A DNA stretch of 64,000 nucleotides from contig JAQTMR010000005.1 in assembly GCA_028714255.1 (NCBI GenBank), positions 62,001-126,000 of the forward strand. The letters are read 5' to 3'. Shown piece after piece: positions 17,645 through 27,140 of this stretch. The notes under the pieces are model-generated. The model was not told the origin of the DNA. It did not search any database and worked only from the letters and a program-made list of their open reading frames with translations. The position numbers were made by a program, and so were the translations under genes. The stretch is from Phycisphaerae bacterium (lineage in GTDB: Bacteria > Planctomycetota > Phycisphaerae > Sedimentisphaerales > Anaerobacaceae). Positions within the stretch are counted from its first letter, which is position 1. Every line of letters begins with the position of its first letter.

Positions 17645-18705
17645 TGCTCAAACAGAGAGTTAGAAAGATAACAGAGCTTGTAACCAATAGAGTGGCTCGC
17701 AGGGACGTTTATTACGTGGTGGAAGGTGCGAACTGGTCGATAGACCACGATGGCCGTTCCATCACAGCAAATTTACCATCTCTGAGTTCTGCGGTTGTTA
17801 CGACTTGTCGCGGCGTTAGAAACAGCATAGTGCATTTTGGTTCAGTCAACACATTCCTCGGTGTCAGTGGCCCAATCCTTCCCCACAAAAGCAACAAAAT
17901 TATAGTAACCTGGTTTCATATTTCACCGGGCGACAAACGCGTCGAATTTATCCCGTCGGTCGTGAAATATGTGAATTTATGGCATACTTCCTGCGGTATT
18001 ACCCGAGACAAGCTGGTGAAGTTAAAGGTCCCGCAGGAAAAGATAGTAGTAATTCCTCTTGGTGTTAACCTGGATGCCTTCAATGTGCCGAGCCTGCAGC
18101 AAAAAGAAAATATCCGTTCCAAATTGGGCGTATCGAAGGAAAAAATTGTCATAGGCTCTTTTCAAAAGGATGGCAATGGATGGGGCGAAGGGCTGGAACC
18201 TAAACTGATAAAAGGCCCTGATGTTTTTTGCGATGTCGTAGATAAGCTGAAACAGCGGTATGATTTATTTGTGGTACTTACAGGCCCGGCCCGTGGTTAT
18301 GTTAAGCGACGGCTTGAAAAGGCCGGAGTTTCTTATTTGCACCGTTTTTTGGCTCAGCCCGACGACGTTGCTGATTATTATAAAGCGTTAGACCTTTATC
18401 TGATAACATCTCGTGAAGAAGGGGGACCAAAGTCGATTCTTGAGTCCTTGGCGAGCGGAGTTCCTTTGGTCTCTACGAAAGTTGGTATGGCCTCCGATAT
18501 TCTTACTGACGGCGAAAACTCTTTGTTATGTGACATTGATGATGTTGACCAGATAGTGCAAAAAAGCGTTATGGTTCTGGAGAATAAGGGAAAAACACAA
18601 AAAATCGCTGAGAAAGGACTGGAAACAGTACGCCGATATAACTGGTCCTATATAGCTCGACAATATGAACATGATTTATATAAACGTGTTTTAGAATTGG
18701 TATGA
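17644..18705 (+). CDS. Glycosyltransferase family 4 (GT-B)
   Basis: The donor domain is clear: KIVIGSFQKDGNGW, then YYKALDLYLITSREEGGPKSILESLASGVPLVSTKVGM around residues 245-280, with the E-x7-E motif and a following GMASDIL loop. The N-terminal half (NIVHFGSVNTFL-like segment IVHFGSVNTF and IVTWFHISPGD) fits the acceptor domain. The protein is 353 residues. It is coupled to both neighbours through overlapping start and stop codons, so it sits in the middle of a co-translated series. Confidence 0.88.
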   Translation: MLKQRVRKITELVTNRVARRDVYYVVEGANWSIDHDGRSITANLPSLSSAVVTTCRGVRNSIVHFGSVNTFLGVSGPILPHKSNKIIVTWFHISPGDKRVEFIPSVVKYVNLWHTSCGITRDKLVKLKVPQEKIVVIPLGVNLDAFNVPSLQQKENIRSKLGVSKEKIVIGSFQKDGNGWGEGLEPKLIKGPDVFCDVVDKLKQRYDLFVVLTGPARGYVKRRLEKAGVSYLHRFLAQPDDVADYYKALDLYLITSREEGGPKSILESLASGVPLVSTKVGMASDILTDGENSLLCDIDDVDQIVQKSVMVLENKGKTQKIAEKGLETVRRYNWSYIARQYEHDLYKRVLELV

Positions 18706-20465
18706 ATATAATTATTACAAGCAGGGATGCATTTAGGCACCAGGTATTTTTATCTAAAGCGGTAGAATACTTTGGAGCACATATTTCGAGGATATATATA
18801 CAGAGGATTGAAAAAGAAGAGAATAATTATTGGTATAGTAAAATACGGAATAAATTATTCGCAGTTAGACATAGAATCTCAAATAATGGAATTAAAACCC
18901 TTGATGATTATCTACGTGATTTATATGACAATATTGATTCCGGCCTATGGAGGAATTCTAACGCGGTAAAAAAATACGTAACAGATATTAACAGCCCTGA
19001 TGTTCAAAAAGAAATATACGATTCAAATCCTGACTTAATTCTGATTTTCGGGGGGAAAATTCTAAAAGGTGCGTGGATTGACGGTGCCAAGTTCGGGTCA
19101 ATCAACCTGCACTATGGCATCCTGCCTTATTACAGAAGCGGCCATTCGACTCAGTTTGCTTTATATCATGAAGCCTACGAAAGGATTGGGGCGACTATCC
19201 ATTATATTGACAAAGGTGTAGATACCGGCCCCATAATATCAAAATGTTACGCAAAGCCCAACGTAACTAACTTTCAGAAGTTATTAGCTAATGTCTTTAA
19301 GGGAGGGATTGATGCTCTAATCAATACCGTCTTGAAAATAATTAACGGAGAGAAGGTCGCAGGAAATAGTGAGTGCTCGGAAGACAGCTATTTCCCGGGA
19401 AAAGCCTTTAACGAACGTATAAGGCAAACCGCGAATTTAAGATTGAAAGTGCTTAATCAATACAGGTTTCCGCATGTCTCGAGAGCGTTGAGGGACATTC
19501 AAAATAAATCGTTTTATTCTTCGGCAAAGCTCAAAAAACATAGCAGCTTGGAAAATGGAATATATATTTTCTTATATCACTCTCTGGTGGATAGTAATAA
19601 TCGCAAGGAATGGGAAGGATGCGGCGCCAAAGTGTTAACATATAAGAAAGATTTTTGTGACCATATTCGTTATCTGTCGGAAAATGCAAATTGCATTAAG
19701 CTCAGCGAAGTCCCCAAAATTCTCTTCAAAGGTGACCTCAAAGAACCTTATTACACTGTAACATTTGATGACGGATATACAAATGTACTGGATAACGGCT
19801 TTGAAATCTGCCGAGAAAAGGGTGTGCATCCAACGGTTTTTGTGAACAGCGATTTCGCAAGCCAAAAACGAGTATATTACAGGATACTGCTGGCTCTTTT
19901 GCTTGGCAGGGGGTGTCATAAAGATATTATGACGGAAATCACAAAAATTTTTAATATCAACGATGAAATACAATTGTTCGACTTTTGCAAAAAATATTAT
20001 CGTTACAGGCAGACAGAGAGTACCATCAACGGTGTTTGGAATAAGCATTTTGCAGACGAAAATATTAAATGTCATTTGGATTGGAATCAACTTAGGTTTT
20101 TACAGGACAACGGATGGGAAATTGGTAATCATACGGTATCTCATCCTATATTATCAAAATTATCTTATGAACAGCAAAAGATTGAAATCGAAAATAATTA
20201 TCAGGAAATACAGCGGAACGGTTTAAATTGCATCAAATGGCTGAGTTATCCCAACGGAAAACCATGGGACATAAATGAGGACACGCAGGTATGGATGAGA
20301 GAGAACCCCGATTGGTACGGCATTGTTGTTGCTAATGGGTATAATCACTTCTACTCCCAAAATGAGTATTTGAGAATTGGAATAGTTAATGATAATATCC
20401 AGCAATTTAAAAATAAAATCGCATATTCAAATTGTAATGTAAAATCATTATTGAAAGATTGTTGA
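18702..20465 (+). CDS. Formyltransferase-like / NodB polysaccharide deacetylase fusion
   Basis: Residues 1-240 resemble methionyl-tRNA formyltransferase and ArnA-type sugar formyltransferases. They include LILIFGGKIL, INLHYGILPYYRSG with the catalytic Asn135-x-His137 pair, and DKGVDTGPII with Asp174. Residues 280-587 are a NodB-type polysaccharide deacetylase: YYTVTFDDGYTN (metal Asp near 356), then GWEIGNHTVSHP with the H-x3-H pair at 477/481, and LSYPNGK. The first half would formylate an amino sugar from formyl-tetrahydrofolate; the second would remove an acyl group. The two activities in one chain are unusual. Both active sites look intact. It overlaps its neighbours by 4 and 7 bp. Confidence 0.85.
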   Translation: MNIIITSRDAFRHQVFLSKAVEYFGAHISRIYIQRIEKEENNYWYSKIRNKLFAVRHRISNNGIKTLDDYLRDLYDNIDSGLWRNSNAVKKYVTDINSPDVQKEIYDSNPDLILIFGGKILKGAWIDGAKFGSINLHYGILPYYRSGHSTQFALYHEAYERIGATIHYIDKGVDTGPIISKCYAKPNVTNFQKLLANVFKGGIDALINTVLKIINGEKVAGNSECSEDSYFPGKAFNERIRQTANLRLKVLNQYRFPHVSRALRDIQNKSFYSSAKLKKHSSLENGIYIFLYHSLVDSNNRKEWEGCGAKVLTYKKDFCDHIRYLSENANCIKLSEVPKILFKGDLKEPYYTVTFDDGYTNVLDNGFEICREKGVHPTVFVNSDFASQKRVYYRILLALLLGRGCHKDIMTEITKIFNINDEIQLFDFCKKYYRYRQTESTINGVWNKHFADENIKCHLDWNQLRFLQDNGWEIGNHTVSHPILSKLSYEQQKIEIENNYQEIQRNGLNCIKWLSYPNGKPWDINEDTQVWMRENPDWYGIVVANGYNHFYSQNEYLRIGIVNDNIQQFKNKIAYSNCNVKSLLKDC

Positions 20466-20506
20466 ATAACATCACAGTTCCATTAATCGAGAAAGGTGGC
20501 AAAGCC

Positions 20507-21325
20507 GTGCTTAATAAGTTGTGCAATTTGTTTGGTAATAAGAGGAAGTGGTATGAAGATTTATGTGAATACTATGGCGTGACGCCTCGGCAGGCCAAGG
20601 AATTGGGGCCGCGTTCGGCAACACGCAAGCCGGAGCTGCCTGCTTCATCTACGGCAAATACCGTATCCGGTATGACAATGGCGGAAATATGGGAGAGCAG
20701 GCCTCGCAATACCGCCGAGGAGATTTACCAGTGGCAAAAAGATTTAGGCTCATGGAGCGCTTTTCGCCAATGTTATTATCATCGCAGCGACCGTTTCGAC
20801 TGGGTAGCCAACACGATACCTGCCGACGGCAAATATTGTGAATATGCCTGCGGAAGCGCACCGATAAGTAACTGGATTGCAGAGAATGTGAAAGACCGTG
20901 TAATTCACTTTACAACGGTCGATGTTGACTGTGAACATCGGACATTCGGCGAATGGCGCCTTAGGCGAAGAATAGAACGCAGCGGCAGGCCCCTTACATT
21001 GCAGGCCCTGATTGTCCGGCCCGATGCCCCATTGCCGTTAAAGGACCAGTACGATGTTATTAGTATTATCGAGGCCCTTGTCCTCATTCACAATCCGCTT
21101 GAAGTAGTTCAGCATGTCACGGAACATATCCGCAAAGGCGGCAAATTCTGGGAAACTTATACAGTTATGGACGACCCCCGCACGAAAAACTGGATATCTT
21201 TTAGGCAGGCTCAGGAGCAGAGGCCCGCAGTATTTGATTACATCCGCGCAAAGTATAAACTTCTTAAAGGACCTGACCCTGATACCCCGAAAGACGCCGG
21301 AAGGCGATGTTGGGAGAAGTTGTAA
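20507..21325 (+). CDS. SAM-dependent methyltransferase-like protein
   Basis: The middle of the protein carries GKYCEYACGSAPISNWIAE as a variant motif I, a second-strand acidic end (TTVDVDCEH), DVISIIEALVLIHNP and HIRKGGKFWETYT. This is the order of a class I methyltransferase. GTG 20507 has GAAAGGTGG just upstream; an in-frame TTG at 20459, inside the previous gene, is the alternative start. The N-terminal 60 residues contain a Pro/Ser/Thr-rich linker. The acceptor is unknown. Confidence 0.68.
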   Translation: MLNKLCNLFGNKRKWYEDLCEYYGVTPRQAKELGPRSATRKPELPASSTANTVSGMTMAEIWESRPRNTAEEIYQWQKDLGSWSAFRQCYYHRSDRFDWVANTIPADGKYCEYACGSAPISNWIAENVKDRVIHFTTVDVDCEHRTFGEWRLRRRIERSGRPLTLQALIVRPDAPLPLKDQYDVISIIEALVLIHNPLEVVQHVTEHIRKGGKFWETYTVMDDPRTKNWISFRQAQEQRPAVFDYIRAKYKLLKGPDPDTPKDAGRRCWEKL

Positions 21326-21342
21326 ACTTGGGGCCGATTCGA

Positions 21343-22371
21343 ATGGTAAAGGTTCATATTCTTTTTGAGTTCAAACAAGGCCCCTGGGGAGGAGGCAATC
21401 AGTTCCTCAAATCTTTGAAGAAGTACCTTCACTCGATTGACGCCTATGACGAGAATATCGCGACCGCATCGGCAGTCTTATTCAATAGTCACCAGTACAT
21501 TGATGAGGTTGTCAAAGCTAAGATTAACAATCCCGAAAAAGTTTTCATTCATCGAATCGATGGCCCAATGCGTCTTTATAGCCGACCGAATGATAAACGT
21601 GATAACGTTGTACTTGCCGCCAACAGATACCTCGCCGATGCTACGGTCTTTCAGTCCGAATGGTCACGGCAGCAGAATCATCGCCTGGGATTACATCAAA
21701 AGTCATTCGAGATTGTAATTCCGAACGCACCCGAGCCGACAATTTTCAATCGCAACGAAAACAAGTCCTTTTCAACAAACCGCAAAACTCGACTGATTGC
21801 CACGAGCTGGTCGCCAAACTGGAAAAAAGGATTTGACGTTTATAAATGGCTGGATGAAAATCTCGATTTTGACAGGTATGAAATGACCTTTGTCGGAAAA
21901 TCACCCGTTCAGTTCAAAAATATAAGAACCCTCCCGCCCTTAAGCAGTGAAGATATTGCCGAAAAACTAAAAGAAAACGATATTTTTATTTTCGCTTCAC
22001 CGATTGAAGCTTGCTCCAATTCTTTGTTGGAAGCATTACATTGCGGATTGCCTGTTGTAGGGCCCGACCAAAGCAGCACGCCGGAACTTATTGGAGATGG
22101 GGGCGAAACTTTTTCCAAATCGGATGAAATCCCTCACTTGCTCGAAAAGATAACTGGAAACTATCACAAATACCAGACCGGTATTCACAATCCATCGATG
22201 GAAGATGTTGGAAAGCGGTATTATGATTTTATAGTTCGGGTTCAATCTGCCGGCGAAAAGGTGAAATCTTTCAGCTGGGTGGACCGTATCCGTTTGCGGG
22301 CAGCGATTGCCGGCTTGAGATTTTCCGAACGCCTCGGCGGTATCGCCGCAGCTGTTGGAAGCAGCAGATAA
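21343..22371 (+). CDS. Glycosyltransferase family 4 (GT-B)
   Basis: The start ATG 21343 begins directly at the first strand (VKVHILFEFKQGPWGGGNQF), where GGGNQ is the usual acceptor-side glycine-rich turn. The donor side has LIATSWSPNWKKGFDVY, NDIFIFASPIEACSNSLLEALHCGLPVVG and a following SSTPELIGDGG. The frame is open from 21307, overlapping the previous gene. The length is 342 residues. The enzyme is probably retaining; its donor cannot be inferred. Confidence 0.88.
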   Translation: MVKVHILFEFKQGPWGGGNQFLKSLKKYLHSIDAYDENIATASAVLFNSHQYIDEVVKAKINNPEKVFIHRIDGPMRLYSRPNDKRDNVVLAANRYLADATVFQSEWSRQQNHRLGLHQKSFEIVIPNAPEPTIFNRNENKSFSTNRKTRLIATSWSPNWKKGFDVYKWLDENLDFDRYEMTFVGKSPVQFKNIRTLPPLSSEDIAEKLKENDIFIFASPIEACSNSLLEALHCGLPVVGPDQSSTPELIGDGGETFSKSDEIPHLLEKITGNYHKYQTGIHNPSMEDVGKRYYDFIVRVQSAGEKVKSFSWVDRIRLRAAIAGLRFSERLGGIAAAVGSSR

Positions 22372-22409
22372 AGTAATTTCTTATAACCAATCACCATTCA
22401 CCAAATACT

Positions 22410-23546
22410 ATGCAGCTTGCCTTGTTTTTCACACGCGGCGTTTCCCTTAAGCTTTGGCTTGAAGCGGGTTTGTTTGACCGCGAAAAACAATTGTATGAGC
22501 AGCTTCTTCACAAAGAATATTTAAAAAAAGTGTATTGGCTGACTTACGGCAAAGATGATGCGGCTACGGCAGATGAGCTTAAAGCTGCCGGTCGATTACA
22601 TCCGGATATAGTGGTGCTTGCTATGCCGCGTTTCTGTCCGGGCTGGTGGGGTGGTTTGTTTTATTCATTTCTTATGCCTTTATTTTGCCGCCGCTGGCTT
22701 AAATCAGCGGATATCTTCAAGACCAACCAGATGGATGGCAGCTGGGCCGCCGTACTGGCCAAATGGTTATATCGAAAACCTCTTGTGGTTAGAACTGGCT
22801 ATACATGGTCACTCCTGAGAAAAAAGCACGGTGCGGCTGAATACAAACAAAAGCTGATTGGTCTGATTGAGCGTTTCGCATACAAAAATGCGGCAGTAGC
22901 GGTAGTTACCAGTGAAACACAGGCACAATATATTTCTGAACGCTACTCAATATCTGAAAAAGATATTAAGGTAGTACCCAATTATATTAATACGCAGCTT
23001 TTTACACCGCAAAAAACAGTCGAGAAATATTCTGACCGGCTGATTTTCGTCGGCAGGCTAAACGAGGAGAAAAATCTTTTTAACCTTATCGAGGCTGTCG
23101 CTCAAACCGGCATGATACTTGATATTTACGGCCGGGGCAGCATCCGCGACAAGCTGGAAGCTCTGGCAAAAAAGCTGAAGGCAAAGGTTAATTTCATGGG
23201 CGTTGTCCCCAATAATGAATTGCCGGGCATACTTAATCGTTACCGTTATTATATTCTGCCCTCTTTTTATGAAGGAATGCCGAAAACACTGCTCGAAGCG
23301 ATGGCCTGCGGATTAGTGTGCATCGGCACAGATGTGGAAGGAATCAATAATATCATAGAAAATGGCGTCACCGGCTACCTGGCAAAAGGAACTCAGGCCC
23401 ACGCTCTTGTCGAGACTATGCAAAGGGCAACTCAATCGTCTAATGATTCCATCACCGCAGAGGGATTGCGGCGGGCTCGAAACAGTTTTTCGCTCGAAAC
23501 CGCAGTAGAGCAAGAGAAAGAAATAATAGCAAACTTGAAAATATGA
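22410..23546 (+). CDS. Glycosyltransferase family 4 (GT-B)
   Basis: This 378-residue protein has RLIFVGRLNEEKNLFNLIEAV at the start of the donor domain. YYILPSFYEGMPKTLLEAMACG follows near residues 279-300, then IGTDVEGINNIIENGVTGYL. The N-terminal domain includes KTNQMDGSWAAVLAKWLYRKP, close to GT4 enzymes that transfer to lipid-linked oligosaccharides. The stop codon overlaps the next start by 4 bp. Unlike most neighbours it has a 38-base upstream gap. Confidence 0.92.
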   Translation: MQLALFFTRGVSLKLWLEAGLFDREKQLYEQLLHKEYLKKVYWLTYGKDDAATADELKAAGRLHPDIVVLAMPRFCPGWWGGLFYSFLMPLFCRRWLKSADIFKTNQMDGSWAAVLAKWLYRKPLVVRTGYTWSLLRKKHGAAEYKQKLIGLIERFAYKNAAVAVVTSETQAQYISERYSISEKDIKVVPNYINTQLFTPQKTVEKYSDRLIFVGRLNEEKNLFNLIEAVAQTGMILDIYGRGSIRDKLEALAKKLKAKVNFMGVVPNNELPGILNRYRYYILPSFYEGMPKTLLEAMACGLVCIGTDVEGINNIIENGVTGYLAKGTQAHALVETMQRATQSSNDSITAEGLRRARNSFSLETAVEQEKEIIANLKI

Positions 23547-24358
23547 TACGCTATTTTGATAAAAATAATAATCGGCTTGTTTATGTGGGTAAAGCGGCTA
23601 ATGATGCCTATTGGGACCAGCACTGGAAGGTTGAAAGTTCGAAGCTTAAAAAACAAATCAGGGTTAAAGACGATAGGTTTATAATCGGTTATACCCAAAA
23701 GTATCTTCCTCCAGGGACTAAAATATTAGAGGGCGGATGCGGAATGGGATGCAAGGTTTCTGCCCTTGATTATAATGGATACGATGCCTACGGGGTTGAT
23801 TATGCGAAAGAGACTATCGAAAAAGTCAATCAGTATGCGCCCGAATTAAAAGTGAAGGTCGGCGACGTCAGGGACTTGCAGTTTCCGGACAATTTCTTCG
23901 ATGGCTATTGGTCATTGGGAGTCATAGAGCATTTTTACGATGGTTACGAAAAAATCGTAAGCGAAATATTTCGAGTGCTTAAGCCGGGGGGCTATCTTTT
24001 CCTGACAGTGCCTGTAATATCTCCTCTGAGAAGAGTTAAAATAAAGCGGGGGAAATATCCTGAATATAAAGAGTCTGAAGAAATGAGGGGGAATTTTTAT
24101 CAGTTCGCGTTTGAACCGCGGCATATTATCAATGATTTGAAAAGTAAAGGATTCAGTCTGGTAGATGTGAAGCCCTGCGATGGGATTAAAGGCTTGAAAG
24201 ATGAAATATCAATATTAAAACCTTTTCTGCAGTATCTGTATGATAAAAGAGGTCGTGCTGCAGGTTTGGCCAGGAAAATATTGGATGTGGCATTTAGGCG
24301 TTTTGCAAACCATGTATGCCTGTTTGTTATGCGGAAAGCTGAAACAAATTGGAGCTGA
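23543..24358 (+). CDS. Class I SAM-dependent methyltransferase
   Basis: TKILEGGCGMGCKVSAL (motif I near residues 61-70), YGVDYAKETI, then NFFDGYWSLGVIEHF and VLKPGGYLFLTVP give a complete methyltransferase core. The 271-residue protein begins with an unusual YFDKNNNRLVYVGKAAND segment and a conserved YWDQHW, a feature shared with several methyltransferases of O-antigen loci. The gene overlaps both neighbours, 4 bp upstream and 10 bp downstream. Confidence 0.87.
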   Translation: MIRYFDKNNNRLVYVGKAANDAYWDQHWKVESSKLKKQIRVKDDRFIIGYTQKYLPPGTKILEGGCGMGCKVSALDYNGYDAYGVDYAKETIEKVNQYAPELKVKVGDVRDLQFPDNFFDGYWSLGVIEHFYDGYEKIVSEIFRVLKPGGYLFLTVPVISPLRRVKIKRGKYPEYKESEEMRGNFYQFAFEPRHIINDLKSKGFSLVDVKPCDGIKGLKDEISILKPFLQYLYDKRGRAAGLARKILDVAFRRFANHVCLFVMRKAETNWS

Positions 24359-25398
24359 TAAGAGAAACACATTCCGACCGGAGCGGGGAGTTTGAGCTTA
24401 TAAAACCAAAGGGTTTTATTGATACTCCTGCGGTTTCAGTTGTAATGTCGGTTTACAATGGCCAAAAATATCTGCGTGAATCGGTTGACTCCATTTTGAA
24501 TCAAACCTGTAAGAGTTTTGAGTTTATTATTATCAATGACGGCTCAAAAGATAACAGCCTGGACATCCTCCTTGAGTACCAAACTAAAGACAATCGCCTC
24601 TTAATAGTAAACCAGAATAATATCGGCTTAACACGTTCGCTAAACAGGGGGGTAAAGTTAGCGGCATCTGAATACATAGCCCGTCAGGACGCCGATGATA
24701 TTTCTCTTCCCAATAGATTCGAAAAGCAGCTTGGATTTTTGAAAAATCATCCGGAAGTAGCTGTAATAGGTTGTCTCGGAGACGTATTCAGTGTCGATGG
24801 CATTCTCCGAACAACCAAAGACCCCAAATACTCTCGGGATGGAATAAAACGGCACCTGGCAAGTAAAAATCTGTTTATGCATGGCTCGGCGATGATGAGG
24901 AAATCGTGTTTGGCGAAGGTTGATTTCTATCGCGAATTTTTCCGTCATTCGCAGGATTATGATTTGTGGCTGAGATTATCACAGTATTTCGATATCGATA
25001 TTTTGCCGGAACACTTGTACCAGTATAGAGTTACTCCCGATGCAATAAGCGTTTCCCGCTGGTCGGTTCAGAAACAATACGCCGATATTGCCAGAAAACT
25101 GCACGCAGAGCAGCTTGCAGCCGGCAAGGATTCGTATGACATGTTTGTCCAGTCCTATCCGGATGGTTTGCCTGTTTGCGAAGACAACGCAGGCAAATGT
25201 GAATACCATCTTTTTTTGGCCAGGGAATTAGTGTGTGGCAATAAGTTAAGGGATGCTCGCAGGCAATTAAGGATACTCTGGCAGTTGGGCTGCCGAAGGC
25301 CGGAAATGCTCGGTTTATTTTTGAAAAGCCTGCTCGGAGCGACCTTTCTTAACTTGCTTAGACGAGTCAGGGCTCTGATTTTTGAAATTGATGCGTGA
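24349..25398 (+). CDS. Glycosyltransferase family 2
   Basis: VSVVMSVYNGQKYLRESVDSIL and IINDGSKDNSLDIL mark the nucleotide-binding half of a GT-A fold. YIARQDADDISLPNRF carries the DxD metal motif near residue 114, and DYDLWLRLSQYFD is the acceptor-side ED-like region. TTG 24349 is the only start that keeps the N-terminal strand; it overlaps the preceding gene by 10 bp. The last 100 residues are helical and contain no recognised domain. Confidence 0.9.
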   Translation: MELIRETHSDRSGEFELIKPKGFIDTPAVSVVMSVYNGQKYLRESVDSILNQTCKSFEFIIINDGSKDNSLDILLEYQTKDNRLLIVNQNNIGLTRSLNRGVKLAASEYIARQDADDISLPNRFEKQLGFLKNHPEVAVIGCLGDVFSVDGILRTTKDPKYSRDGIKRHLASKNLFMHGSAMMRKSCLAKVDFYREFFRHSQDYDLWLRLSQYFDIDILPEHLYQYRVTPDAISVSRWSVQKQYADIARKLHAEQLAAGKDSYDMFVQSYPDGLPVCEDNAGKCEYHLFLARELVCGNKLRDARRQLRILWQLGCRRPEMLGLFLKSLLGATFLNLLRRVRALIFEIDA

Positions 25399-25407
25399 AT
25401 TGAAATT

Positions 25408-26205
25408 ATGAATACGGATATTGTAGTTCTCATCCCGCATTACAACAACCCTGATGGGTTGGAGCGGTCACTGATTTCTGTCTCCCAGTCCGTCATTGCA
25501 GTTGATGTGCTGGTTGTGGATGATGGCAGCGATACGCCGATTGAAGAAGAGCAGTTGCGGCAAATACATCCTTCGACTACCGTCTTGCGCTCGCCGGCAA
25601 ATGAAGGAATTGAACATGCCCTCAATCGCGGGCTTAAATATATTTGTGAACGTCAGCCGTATAAATATGTCGCACGTCTTGATGCCGACGATATCTGCTC
25701 TCCGGACCGTTTTGCTAAACAGAGAGAATTTCTAAACGATAATCCCGATATTTTTTTATTGGGTTCTTGGGCGTTGTTTCTCGACCATTCTGAAAAACCG
25801 CTCTGGAGGTTTTGTCCGCCGGCTGACCACAAATCCATCAGAAAGAAAATGTTTATAAATAATATGTTTTGTCATCCCACCGTGATGTGTCGTCTGGAAG
25901 TTTTTAAAGAAGTCGGCTTTTACTCTACCGAACATCCTTCCGCTGAAGATTTCGCTTTGTTCTTTAAAGTCACTCGACGGTTCAAAGCAGCCAACATTCC
26001 CGAATATTTAGTGCGCACTTTTGTTACGCCGGGCGGCATCTCATTGGGTTGGCGCAATCAGCAGTTGAAATCCCGAATCAGAATTATACTCGAAAATTTC
26101 GATTTTTCGTTTTGGGCCTTTTATGGCCTGACGCGAAATCTTATTTTATGGTTTCTGCCTGTCTCTTTCGTGCGGAATCTAAAATGTCGGTTGTTTAAAC
26201 CTTGA
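25408..26205 (+). CDS. Glycosyltransferase family 2
   Basis: The GT-A domain starts at once with VVLIPHYNNPDGLERSL and VLVVDDGSDTPI. YVARLDADDICSPDRF supplies the DxD motif near residue 92, and FCHPTVMCRLEVF with EDFALFFKV forms the acceptor pocket. The length is 265 residues, without transmembrane segments. It is closely similar in layout to the preceding GT2 gene, suggesting an old tandem duplication within the locus. Confidence 0.9.
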   Translation: MNTDIVVLIPHYNNPDGLERSLISVSQSVIAVDVLVVDDGSDTPIEEEQLRQIHPSTTVLRSPANEGIEHALNRGLKYICERQPYKYVARLDADDICSPDRFAKQREFLNDNPDIFLLGSWALFLDHSEKPLWRFCPPADHKSIRKKMFINNMFCHPTVMCRLEVFKEVGFYSTEHPSAEDFALFFKVTRRFKAANIPEYLVRTFVTPGGISLGWRNQQLKSRIRIILENFDFSFWAFYGLTRNLILWFLPVSFVRNLKCRLFKP

Positions 26206-26213
26206 GTGTGTAA

Positions 26214-27140
26214 ATGACCAATACAGAAAACAAACCAGCTATCAGCATTGTCATCCCGACTTATAATCGAAGCCGGTTATTAGTTCGTGCTGTAACGAGC
26301 GTGCTGAACCAGAGTTATAGCAATTTTGAGCTTATTATTGTCGATGATGCCTCGACTGATAACACCGAAGAAGTTGTGAGCAGCTTCAACGACGAAAGGA
26401 TTAGGTACATTCGGCACGAAAAAAATAAAGGCGAAGCAGCGGCGCGGAATACCGGCATAAAATCTGCCAAATACGGCTACATAGCACACCAGGATAGTGA
26501 CGACGAATGGTTCCCTGAAAAACTTGCAAAACAAGTCCTCGCCTTTGAAAATTGTCCGCCGCAAACCGGCGTTGTGTACACCGGATTTTGGAAAGAAGAA
26601 AACGGAAAGAGGACATATATTCCTTCCGAAGGTATAAATAAAAAGGAGGGGGACATACACCGGGAGTTGTTGAAAGGGAATTTCGTAGGAAGCCCTGTTA
26701 CTCTTATCAAAAAGGAGTGTTTTGAAAAGGCCGGTGTGTTCAATGAAGGGATATTTCATCTCGTGGATTGGGAATTGTGGCTTAGAATTTCGAAAGACTA
26801 TCACTTCAAATATATTGACGAGCCTTTGGCTGTCGCACATTATCATTCGGACAATGTCTCTTTTAATTATCATGCTTTTATCGAAGCTCTTGAATTGGTT
26901 TTGGAGAAATACTCCGATGAGTTTGCAAGCGACAAAAAGCTGCTGGCAAAACATTATATTGACATCGGGAATCGGTTAGTGGTCAACAATGAAGTTCAAA
27001 ACGGAAGACGCTATTTAATAAAGGCTGTCAAATTGCGTCCGTCCAACATCAAATTGCTATTGGCTGTCTTTTTTACATTTTTTGGCCTTAGCATTTATAA
27101 AAAAGCAGTCAGATTGTTGTGGAAATACAACGAAAAATGA
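26214..27140 (+). CDS. Glycosyltransferase family 2
   Basis: ISIVIPTYNRSRLLVRAVTS and LIIVDDASTDNTEEVV open the GT-A domain. YIAHQDSDDEWFPEKL has the DxD motif near residue 94, and LVDWELWLRISKDYHF is the acceptor region. A helical C-terminal segment of about 70 residues (from the KYSDEFASDKKLLAKHY stretch) resembles a short TPR-like tail. The gene overlaps the next start by 4 bp. Confidence 0.92.
   Translation: MTNTENKPAISIVIPTYNRSRLLVRAVTSVLNQSYSNFELIIVDDASTDNTEEVVSSFNDERIRYIRHEKNKGEAAARNTGIKSAKYGYIAHQDSDDEWFPEKLAKQVLAFENCPPQTGVVYTGFWKEENGKRTYIPSEGINKKEGDIHRELLKGNFVGSPVTLIKKECFEKAGVFNEGIFHLVDWELWLRISKDYHFKYIDEPLAVAHYHSDNVSFNYHAFIEALELVLEKYSDEFASDKKLLAKHYIDIGNRLVVNNEVQNGRRYLIKAVKLRPSNIKLLLAVFFTFFGLSIYKKAVRLLWKYNEK

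Noticed and set aside
26280-26954. Long minus-strand frame of 224 codons
   Set aside because: It is the antisense shadow of a clear GT2 gene with DxD motif; its own sequence shows no domain.
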